From: Spirochaetota bacterium | GTDB lineage: Bacteria > Spirochaetota > UBA4802 > UBA5368 | Reading direction: 5' to 3' | Assembly (NCBI GenBank): GCA_017998475.1 | Contig: JAGODA010000129.1 | Location: 1 to 8,668, forward strand | DNA: 8,668 nt | Notes under the pieces: model-generated | Databases searched by the model: none | What the model was told of the DNA's origin: nothing | What the model saw: the letters and a program-made list of their open reading frames with translations, nothing else | Position numbers and translations under genes: made by a program | In this document: positions 1 to 5,980 of the stretch, one piece after another | Layout: the number at the start of each line of letters is the position of its first letter | How positions within the stretch are numbered: position 1 is the stretch's first letter

Positions 1-318
1 ATCCTCGAAGGATTTACCGCGCGGTCGCGCCGCGCAATCGATCCTTTCGATGTACAGCTTCAGTCCTTTACTTTTTGCGAGTTCCATCACGAAACGTTCA
101 TCATCGTCTGAATCCTTTCCTCTTGAAAGGTGATTCATGTGGAAAATCCCGAGTGTCAGCTCCAGCGAGTCGGCCAATTGGCTCATTATATCAAGCAGCG
201 CGACCGAGTCCTTACCCGCGGAGAGCGACAGCAGGAGGCGATCCCGCTTGCGCAGCATCCCGTGTTCCATGGCGAAGGCCTTCACTCGCCGGATAATCGC
301 ATCATCATTATCGCGCAT
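1..318 (-). CDS. tilS: tRNA(Ile)-lysidine synthetase TilS, N-terminal part (runs off the left edge)
   Basis: The product uses ATP to convert the wobble cytidine of the CAU-anticodon tRNA(Ile) to lysidine, so that the tRNA reads AUA and is charged with isoleucine. It is a cytoplasmic N-type ATP pyrophosphatase. Only the first 106 residues are visible, and the frame stays open to base 1. The PP-loop is at residues 33-38 (SAGKDS). The second family signature follows at about residues 63-77 (FHMNHLSRGKDSDDD, then ERFV), matching the VNHxLRxxSDxDExFV pattern of TilS better than the related TtcA. The PP-loop has Ala where SGGxDS is usual. The ATG at 318 is chosen because a GAAGG Shine-Dalgarno (325-329) sits six bases upstream; a GTG one codon earlier is also possible. 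The gene is divergent from the phosphohexomutase gene. The family call is firm; the C-terminal tRNA-binding domains lie outside the window. Confidence 0.92.
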   Translation of the reverse strand, partial: MRDNDDAIIRRVKAFAMEHGMLRKRDRLLLSLSAGKDSVALLDIMSQLADSLELTLGIFHMNHLSRGKDSDDDERFVMELAKSKGLKLYIERIDCAARPRGKSFED

Positions 319-495
319 CACCGCCCTTCAGGGTGGATTTTCTCCATGCCCTCTGCATTTTTCCAGTAATTAATTATACAGCCCTGCCGCTCCGTCTCGG
401 GACGGGTGGAAAAGTGATTGCTTTTTGTCGGTAAACCGGGGAATAGTGAGACCCTCACGATGACGTCGAACCACCAGATCAACCGGGGTGAGTGC
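319..495. other. Divergent intergenic region between tilS and the phosphohexomutase gene
   Basis: These 177 bases must carry the start signals of both divergent genes. They hold the tilS -10 candidate, the inverted repeat 392-396/401-405, and a perfect five-base-pair hairpin GTGAG-ACC-CTCAC (446-458). They also hold the octamer AACCGGGG twice in direct orientation (434-441 and 481-488), the second copy running into the mutase ribosome-binding site (GGGGTGAG, 485-492). No convincing sigma-70 promoter was found for the plus-strand gene. TTGCTT at 418-423 is followed 17 bases later by a poor -10. No RNA gene or riboswitch was recognised. Confidence 0.5.
373..378 (-). promoter_or_regulatory. Candidate -10 box of the tilS promoter
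   Basis: The minus strand reads a perfect TATAAT here, 54 bases before the tilS ATG, which would give a 5' leader of roughly 45-50 bases. No good TTGACA-like -35 is seen at 16-18 bases upstream. A short inverted repeat (CCGTC 392-396 / GACGG 401-405) covers that position instead. The box is seen directly; its use as a promoter is inferred. Confidence 0.4.
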
Positions 496-2247
496 ATGAA
501 TTCCCATATAAAGGAGCGGGCGGTCGAATGGACACGGGCTCCATTCGACGAAGAGACCAGAAAAGAGATCGCGCTCCTCATTGAACGAGGAGACGATGGT
601 GAGCTGGAAGACCGTTTTCATACCATGCTCGAATTCGGGACCGGCGGTCTGAGGGGAGTTATCGGCGCCGGTACAAACCGTATGAATGTGTACACCGTCG
701 GTATGGCGACCCAGGGGCTCGCCAATTATATCCTGGCCCGCAAGAGGCAGGAAAACGGCGTGGTCATCGCGCGCGATTCCCGCAGGATGTCCGATATCTT
801 TTCACGCGAAGTCGCCTGCATCCTCGCCGGCAACGGCATACATGCATATTATTTCAACGACATAGCGCCCACGCCACTCTGCTCGTTCGCCATTCGGGAT
901 CTCAAGGCGGTGTCAGGCATCGTTGTAACGGCCAGCCACAATCCTCCGGAATACAACGGTTACAAGGTATACTGGGAGGACGGCGGCCAGGTCGTGCCCC
1001 CCGTCGACGGGGAGATCATCGACGAAGTGAGAATGATCCACTCCATCGAGGCCATTAAACGTATAGACTTCGAGGAGGGAGTGCGCGCCGGCATCATCAC
1101 TATCATCGGAGACGACATCGTTCAGAATTATCTTTCCCTTCTCGAGAGCAGGGTTCTCCGACCGGCAAAGCCCTCGGAAACGGCCATCGTGTACACTCCG
1201 CTTCACGGGACGGGGTACCGGATAATCCCGGCCGTACTTCGTCATTTCGGTTTCACTAACATATTTCCCGTCGAATCCCAGTCCAGGCCGGACGGCAATT
1301 TCCCCACCGTTCGCTCCCCTAACCCCGAGGAACGCGAGGCGCTTACCCTCGCACTCGAACTCGCCCGCAAAGTGGACGCCGATATCATACTCGCCACCGA
1401 TCCCGATTCCGATCGCATGGGTGTAGGAATTAAAAATCCGCGGGGTGATTACGACCTCATTAACGGAAACCAGATCGGCACCATGCTCGAGTACTATCTG
1501 CTTCACCGACTGTCGCAAAAGGGCAGCCTCCCCTCAAATGCCGCGATCGTCAAAACTATAGTCACTACCGACCTCCAGGATGTCATCGCCAGGAGCTACA
1601 ACTGCACGGTCGACAATGTCCTTACCGGCTTCAAATGGATAGCCATGAAAATGAGGGAATACGAATCCTCCGGAGAAAGGTCTTTCGTGTTCGGAGGAGA
1701 GGAAAGTTACGGATATCTTCCCCTCGACTTTGTCAGGGACAAGGACGCGATCAGTTCATGTTATTATTTTGCCGAAATGGCCGACTGGCTTGCCCAGAGC
1801 GGCAGCACCCTGTATGAGTTTCTCAATGCCATTTATCTCAAATACGGCCTCTATCTCGAGGACCTGCTCTCGATGACCATGAAGGGCATGGACGGGATGG
1901 AGAGGATCCGCTTGATAATGGAATCGTTCAGGCGTAAGGCTCCTGCTGAGTTCGGCGGGATTCGCGTATCACGAATCGCCGATTATCTTTCTCTGGTGGA
2001 GATATCCTCAAACAGTGGATCGACCGCCGCCATAAAAGGCATACCCTCATCGGATGTGTTACAGTTCTTCCTGGAAGACGGATCTAAAATCACGATGAGG
2101 CCCTCCGGCACGGAGCCAAAAATAAAGTTCTACTTCAGTGTGAACGCCCGTGTGGCCGCTGACGATCTGGAAGGCGCGAAGTCGGTTCTTCACGAGAGAA
2201 TCGAACGTTTTAAAACCGACCTCGCGTCGAAGGTAAACGCCGTGTGA
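496..2247 (+). CDS. pgcA: Phosphoglucomutase/phosphomannomutase, PgcA/PGM2-type alpha-D-phosphohexomutase
   Basis: This cytoplasmic enzyme interconverts hexose-1-phosphate and hexose-6-phosphate through a phosphoserine intermediate, linking glycolysis to glycogen, cell-wall and lipopolysaccharide sugar precursors. The four hallmark loops are present: the phosphoserine loop TASHNP with Ser147, preceding YNGYKVYWEDGGQ; the metal loop DPDSDR at 302-307; the sugar-binding GGEES at 400-404; and the phosphate-binding RPSGTEPK at 535-542. GTGGLRG at 48-54 fits the N-terminal active-site loop of the longer PgcA/PGM2 branch. The length of 583 residues matches that branch (around 580) rather than the roughly 450-residue PMM/PGM branch. 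The ATG at 496 is preferred because GGGGTGAG lies just upstream and homology begins soon after. In-frame TTG 418 and ATG 460 lack a ribosome-binding site. The 3' end overlaps ybeY, on the opposite strand, by 38 bases. Whether glucose or mannose phosphate is preferred cannot be read from the sequence. Confidence 0.93.
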   Translation: MNSHIKERAVEWTRAPFDEETRKEIALLIERGDDGELEDRFHTMLEFGTGGLRGVIGAGTNRMNVYTVGMATQGLANYILARKRQENGVVIARDSRRMSDIFSREVACILAGNGIHAYYFNDIAPTPLCSFAIRDLKAVSGIVVTASHNPPEYNGYKVYWEDGGQVVPPVDGEIIDEVRMIHSIEAIKRIDFEEGVRAGIITIIGDDIVQNYLSLLESRVLRPAKPSETAIVYTPLHGTGYRIIPAVLRHFGFTNIFPVESQSRPDGNFPTVRSPNPEEREALTLALELARKVDADIILATDPDSDRMGVGIKNPRGDYDLINGNQIGTMLEYYLLHRLSQKGSLPSNAAIVKTIVTTDLQDVIARSYNCTVDNVLTGFKWIAMKMREYESSGERSFVFGGEESYGYLPLDFVRDKDAISSCYYFAEMADWLAQSGSTLYEFLNAIYLKYGLYLEDLLSMTMKGMDGMERIRLIMESFRRKAPAEFGGIRVSRIADYLSLVEISSNSGSTAAIKGIPSSDVLQFFLEDGSKITMRPSGTEPKIKFYFSVNARVAADDLEGAKSVLHERIERFKTDLASKVNAV

Positions 2248-2737
2248 TTGCGGAAATGACTTCGGCCTGCTTCGCGTGCATCAGAGCGGCGTCATCCGTC
2301 GAACGCTCGTGATCGTATCCGGCCAGGTGCAGAATCCCGTGCGCCAGAAGTCTCATGAGTTCCTCCGCCGGAGTGACTCCAAAACGGGCGGCCTGGTCCA
2401 TGGCCCGCTCGAGGGATATGTACACATCTCCGAGCTCCTCAACGGCGCCGACCGGGCCGGGGAACGGATTATCCCTGTACGCGAAAGATATTACGTCCGT
2501 CGGTCGTGCCTTCTTGCGGTATTTTCGGTTTATTTTACGTATCCCGTCATCGTCTGTCAGAATGATTGAAAGCGCGACTCCGGTCAGATCCGCCATTTCG
2601 CAGACGCGCAGCGCGGCGTTTTTCAGACGTCTGCCCGTAACCCCGGCAAACGGCAGCGTTGAGCTACCCTCAAGAAACAGGCTAACGCTCGTCTTCGCGG
2701 TTCTGGACCTTTTCTTCAAGTTTCTGGACCTCTTCAC
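2210..2737 (-). CDS. ybeY: Endoribonuclease YbeY (rRNA maturation factor)
   Basis: YbeY is a zinc-dependent single-strand endoribonuclease needed for 16S rRNA 3'-end maturation and late 70S ribosome quality control. The diagnostic H-x3-H-x5-H zinc triad is intact in HGILHLAGYDHE (His133, His137, His143, counting from 2737). The family strands RPTDVISF (78-85) and GDVYIS (103-108) precede it. At 175 residues it is longer than the usual 150-160 because of a strongly basic N-terminal stretch, KRSRNLKKRSR. That stretch comes entirely from DNA shared with the end of pgpH. The GTG at 2737 gives a 56-base overlap with pgpH. An in-frame TTG at 2719, about nine bases after AAGAGG, would shorten both the protein and the overlap, so the start is uncertain. 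It is the last gene of the aspS-phoH-pgpH-ybeY series, probably translationally coupled to pgpH, and ends inside the mutase gene with no separate terminator seen. Confidence 0.95.
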   Translation of the reverse strand: MKRSRNLKKRSRTAKTSVSLFLEGSSTLPFAGVTGRRLKNAALRVCEMADLTGVALSIILTDDDGIRKINRKYRKKARPTDVISFAYRDNPFPGPVGAVEELGDVYISLERAMDQAARFGVTPAEELMRLLAHGILHLAGYDHERSTDDAALMHAKQAEVISAITRRLPSTRGRF

Positions 2738-4955
2738 TGTCAGGATACTCTATCCTGGTATGGAATATCCCGTTAAGTATTCTCATGAAGGCCCTCTGTA
2801 TCTTGTTCAGGTCCGACATGGTCAGATCGGAATATTCGAACTCGTCATCATTGAGCTTGTTGTAGATTATTTTTTTAACCAGCGATTCGAGCTTTACGTT
2901 GGTCGGATCCTGAAGCGATCTCGAAGCGGCCTCGACCGCGTCCGCGAGCATGACTACAGCGGTTTCGCGTGACTGTGGCTTCGGCCCGGGGTACTGGAAG
3001 TCGGCCCTGCTCACGGTCCCCGAGTCGCCGGCCGCGTCGGCCTCCTCGAGCGCCTGATGATAAAAATAGGTCATCATCGTCGTTCCATGGTGTTCGCGTA
3101 TGAAGCCTTCAACCTGCTCCGGAAGCCTGTTCTTCCTCGCGAGGACGATTCCCTTCTCGACATGTGAAATGATAAGCCTGGAGTAGTCGACGGGTGAAAG
3201 GGTTTTCGCCCTTTTGTCGGTGATTTTGTTTTCTATATAGATACCCGCGTCCTCGATCTTCCCGATGTCGTGGTAGTATCCCCCCACCCTGGCGAGGAGA
3301 TAATTCGCGCCGATCTCCTTGCATGCGGCTTCGGCCATGTTCGCCACCATCAGTGAGTGGTTATACGTTCCCGGCGCTTTGATGAGCATGCGTCTGAAGA
3401 TGGGGGCGTTGAGATCGGAAAGCTCGAGCAGGTTGAACTTGGTCGTAATGCCGAAAAGGTTTTCGAACAGGGGGAATACTCCGAGCACCAGGATGGAATT
3501 GATGATACCATTCGCCAGCGAAAGTTCGATATTTCGAAGCGTGTCGTACAGCGAGTACTCCTCCATAAGACAAACGCCGATTACCACAGATGAATTTATC
3601 AGCCCGAGAATAAGACCTCCGCGAAGGAAATCCGTGCGCCGCTCGACATTCGTGAGAACGAAAACACCCAGTATCGCCGAGCTGAAAGCAGTAACGATCA
3701 CCACGAGCGATCCGTTACTCACTACAAAAGAGAAAAAGATGAGATACAGCCCTATGATGAACCCGATGAAAATATTGAAAAGCGTAGCAACGATCATCGT
3801 CACCGCCGCGATCGGAAGGTAGAGGGCGAATATTATGCTGGAATTGAGGATGTTGTCGGTCCGCGAGAGAAAGAACGTATAAAAGATGAACACCACCACG
3901 ATTGAGAAAATAATTACAGGCGCCTTGCGATCCGGCAGAAGTCTGGAGTGATATTCGAGCAGGAAGTATCCGAAAACAAAGAGAAAGGACACCTGCAGCA
4001 GAAGTACGCCCAGAATATAATTTATGCGCGTAGAAGACGCGTAGGTGTTGAGTATGTCTATCTTGTTGAGGGTCTCGGTCGTAATGGTATCGCCTTCCCT
4101 CACTATTGTCTGTCCCTTCTTGAGCACGCCCGTCACAGGCTTCGCGTTTCTGACGGCCTCCTCGATCCGGCGCTTGGTCTCCTCCCCATTGAAGAAAAGA
4201 TTTGGTTTGAGAAGCGTTTTAACGATCGAAACCACTATCGCGAGCTCCTCACGGTTTCGCCGCTGGGCGAGCGCGGCGGCAACCGCAGGAACCTCGGCAT
4301 TTATCTCCGCGAGGGTCTTAAGGTCTTCTATGCTCCTCGATATCTCATCCGTAACCTGAGGGCTGTTCACAATCCGGACCGTCACGTTCCTGTTCGCTAT
4401 CGAAAGGGGATTCGAGTATGGAGCCGGCATCACTCCGTTATCGAGGATATGAATAATTGTCTTTTTGATGCTCTGCCGTGTTTCCGGCGAGTGCTGGCTT
4501 CTCAACAGCTCGTAAAGCACCCTGTCATCGTACTGGGGGTACTTCGGCAGTTTAGCCTTCAGAGTTATTAACTGGAAAGTTCTGTCCTCGGTGCCGGTGG
4601 GAGGTATCTCCCTGAGAGTAATATCGATGTAATCAAATAATACATCCACGAACCGCAGGCTTTCTATCAGCACGGAGTGATCGCGGTCGAAAACGAGCGG
4701 CACCGCCTCGGCCACCCTTCCTTTCTCGGCCCGTGTCTCGGATTCTATCTCGAAAAGGATGTCGCCGGGGACCCGCACGTCCTCGCGTGCGATGTCACCA
4801 ATGGAGTAATTATGGGTTTTCCCCACCACATTAATCGAAAGAAGAGCCGTCGAGATCACTATAATGCCGAGGATGAGCAGCAGAGATAGCCTCACGTTGC
4901 GATTTCTCATCGCGGCGTTGACGGACCTGCTGATTATTTTAACGGTGGTGAGCAT
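2682..4955 (-). CDS. pgpH: 7TM-HD family cyclic-di-AMP phosphodiesterase PgpH (YqfF family)
   Basis: This is an inner-membrane phosphodiesterase of the 7TMR-HD family. Characterised members hydrolyse c-di-AMP to pApA. The order is: one N-terminal membrane segment (about 22-43), a large extracytoplasmic 7TMR-HDED region (about 45-310), a block of hydrophobic helices (about 311-335, 345-364, 372-412, 414-436, 446-464, 483-500), then a cytoplasmic HD domain (about 525-685). The HD metal ligands are visible as His533 in TYNHSLM, His562-Asp563 in YYHDIGK, His598 in ISHVEKG, His622-His623 in EHHGTT and Asp672 in MLADAVEA, so the enzyme should be active. The length of 757 residues is normal. The tail EEVQKLEEKVQNREDER has heptad character and is encoded by DNA shared with ybeY. 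The start at ATG 4955 has no strong ribosome-binding site; ATG 4910 is a weaker alternative. Its place between phoH and ybeY matches the conserved order in Bacillus. In Listeria the enzyme is inhibited by (p)ppGpp, which is notable given the RelA/SpoT-like gene upstream. Confidence 0.94.
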   Translation of the reverse strand: MLTTVKIISRSVNAAMRNRNVRLSLLLILGIIVISTALLSINVVGKTHNYSIGDIAREDVRVPGDILFEIESETRAEKGRVAEAVPLVFDRDHSVLIESLRFVDVLFDYIDITLREIPPTGTEDRTFQLITLKAKLPKYPQYDDRVLYELLRSQHSPETRQSIKKTIIHILDNGVMPAPYSNPLSIANRNVTVRIVNSPQVTDEISRSIEDLKTLAEINAEVPAVAAALAQRRNREELAIVVSIVKTLLKPNLFFNGEETKRRIEEAVRNAKPVTGVLKKGQTIVREGDTITTETLNKIDILNTYASSTRINYILGVLLLQVSFLFVFGYFLLEYHSRLLPDRKAPVIIFSIVVVFIFYTFFLSRTDNILNSSIIFALYLPIAAVTMIVATLFNIFIGFIIGLYLIFFSFVVSNGSLVVIVTAFSSAILGVFVLTNVERRTDFLRGGLILGLINSSVVIGVCLMEEYSLYDTLRNIELSLANGIINSILVLGVFPLFENLFGITTKFNLLELSDLNAPIFRRMLIKAPGTYNHSLMVANMAEAACKEIGANYLLARVGGYYHDIGKIEDAGIYIENKITDKRAKTLSPVDYSRLIISHVEKGIVLARKNRLPEQVEGFIREHHGTTMMTYFYHQALEEADAAGDSGTVSRADFQYPGPKPQSRETAVVMLADAVEAASRSLQDPTNVKLESLVKKIIYNKLNDDEFEYSDLTMSDLNKIQRAFMRILNGIFHTRIEYPDSEEVQKLEEKVQNREDER
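2701..2731 (-). repeat. 21-base-period direct repeat in the pgpH/ybeY overlap
   Basis: On the minus strand AGGTCCAGAA occurs twice (2731-2722 and 2710-2701) exactly 21 bases, or seven codons, apart. In the pgpH frame it encodes a heptad-like acidic tail (VQKLEEKVQ). In the ybeY frame the same bases give two basic blocks (KRSRN, KRSRT). Because the period is a multiple of three, both frames repeat together. Confidence 0.75.
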
Positions 4956-4990
4956 CGGGTTATTTCAGGACACCGGTCGCCCTTGCGGAC

Positions 4991-5977
4991 TCAGGCCTTC
5001 TGCCCTTTCTTTTCGGCATGATCGTACGCGTCGACGATTTTCTCAACGACGGGATGCCTGCATATGTCCTCTCTTCCAAATTCAATAAACGCGATTTCCT
5101 GGACTCTTCTCAGGATTCTCATGGCGTTCAAAAGGCCTGAATTCCTGGGCTTCTCGATATCGATCTGCGTCACATCTCCCGAAATGACGATCCTCGAATT
5201 GTTCCCCAGTCTGGTAAGGAACATCTTCATCTGTGAAATCGTCGTATTCTGCCCCTCATCGAGAATGATGAATGCCCTGTTGAGCGTCCTGCCGCGCATG
5301 TACGCGAGGGGAGCGATCTCAATGGTGCCCTTCTCTATAAGCTTTGAGACTTTTTCGAAGGACAGAAGATCGAATAAGGCGTCATACAGCGGTCGAAGAT
5401 ATGGATTGATCTTCTGTATCAGGTCGCCGGGAAGGAAACCGAGGCTTTCCCCGGCCTCCACGGCGGGCCTGGTAAGGATTATCCTCTCGACACGGCCCGC
5501 GAGCAGATGCCCGAGAGCCACGGCGACCGCCAGGTATGTTTTACCCGTTCCAGCCGGACCTGTCGCGAATGTGATGGCATGCTTATTAATCGCCGATACG
5601 TATTTCGCCTGGTTCAGGGTCCTCGGGGAAATTGTCCTTCCCGATTCGGGGATAGTTATCTTGAGTCGGTTGAGCTCCTCGGTGTCGATATGTCCGCCGG
5701 AGGCTATCGTAGTGGCGAGATACCGAATGTCGAAATCGTCGAACTCGTACGACCTGTCCTTCAGTTGCAGATAATCCCCCATAATATGCAGCAGTCGGTA
5801 AGCCTTTTCGGTCGCGCCTCCGTTCGAGCTGATTATGAGGGTATTGCCTCTCGGGATTATTCTGACATCGAGTATCTTCTCGATAGTGCCGAGGTTTTTA
5901 TCCCTCAACCCGCATATCCTCCGATATATCGAGGAATCATCGATTTCGAAACGGCTTTCTGCGGCGTTTTCGACCAT
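4991..5977 (-). CDS. phoH: PhoH family ATPase (PhoH/YqfE type)
   Basis: PhoH proteins are cytoplasmic P-loop ATPases related to the helicase core and linked to RNA metabolism; the exact substrate is not settled. A KH-like N-terminal region (about 30-75) precedes the ATPase domain. Walker A is GPAGTGKT at 140-147. The family block LTRPAVEAGESLGFLPGDL spans about 168-186, followed by KINPYLRPLYDAL. Walker B is FIILDEGQNTT at 236-246, and VISGDVTQID spans about 264-273. The length of 328 residues is typical. The Walker B block normally reads DEAQNTT; here the third residue is Gly242. The ATG at 5977 begins three bases after the aspS stop, so translation is probably coupled to aspS. No strong Shine-Dalgarno lies at normal spacing (AAGGTGG is 14 bases upstream). 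The gap to pgpH is 35 bases (4956-4990), without a recognisable terminator or promoter. The phoH-pgpH-ybeY order is conserved in many bacteria and supports the call. Confidence 0.95.
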   Translation of the reverse strand: MVENAAESRFEIDDSSIYRRICGLRDKNLGTIEKILDVRIIPRGNTLIISSNGGATEKAYRLLHIMGDYLQLKDRSYEFDDFDIRYLATTIASGGHIDTEELNRLKITIPESGRTISPRTLNQAKYVSAINKHAITFATGPAGTGKTYLAVAVALGHLLAGRVERIILTRPAVEAGESLGFLPGDLIQKINPYLRPLYDALFDLLSFEKVSKLIEKGTIEIAPLAYMRGRTLNRAFIILDEGQNTTISQMKMFLTRLGNNSRIVISGDVTQIDIEKPRNSGLLNAMRILRRVQEIAFIEFGREDICRHPVVEKIVDAYDHAEKKGQKA

Positions 5978-5980
5978 ATG

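Noticed and set aside
75..373. Three overlapping plus-strand open frames near the left edge
   Set aside because: They lie opposite tilS, whose minus-strand frame carries the PP-loop and family motifs; none shows a recognisable feature.
418..495. Extended N-terminus of the phosphohexomutase (TTG 418 or ATG 460 start)
   Set aside because: The added residues look like leader sequence, have no ribosome-binding site, and the ATG at 496 has a good one.
913..1518. 201-residue open frame on the minus strand inside the phosphohexomutase gene
   Set aside because: It is fully antisense to a well-conserved gene, has no recognisable domain, and long antisense frames are expected from this codon use.
3948..4571. 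207-residue open frame on the plus strand across pgpH
   Set aside because: It is antisense to a gene with complete HD motifs and its composition looks like out-of-frame translation.
5064..5774. 236-residue open frame on the plus strand across phoH
   Set aside because: It is a mirror of the intact phoH coding sequence, with no family signature or ribosome-binding site noted.
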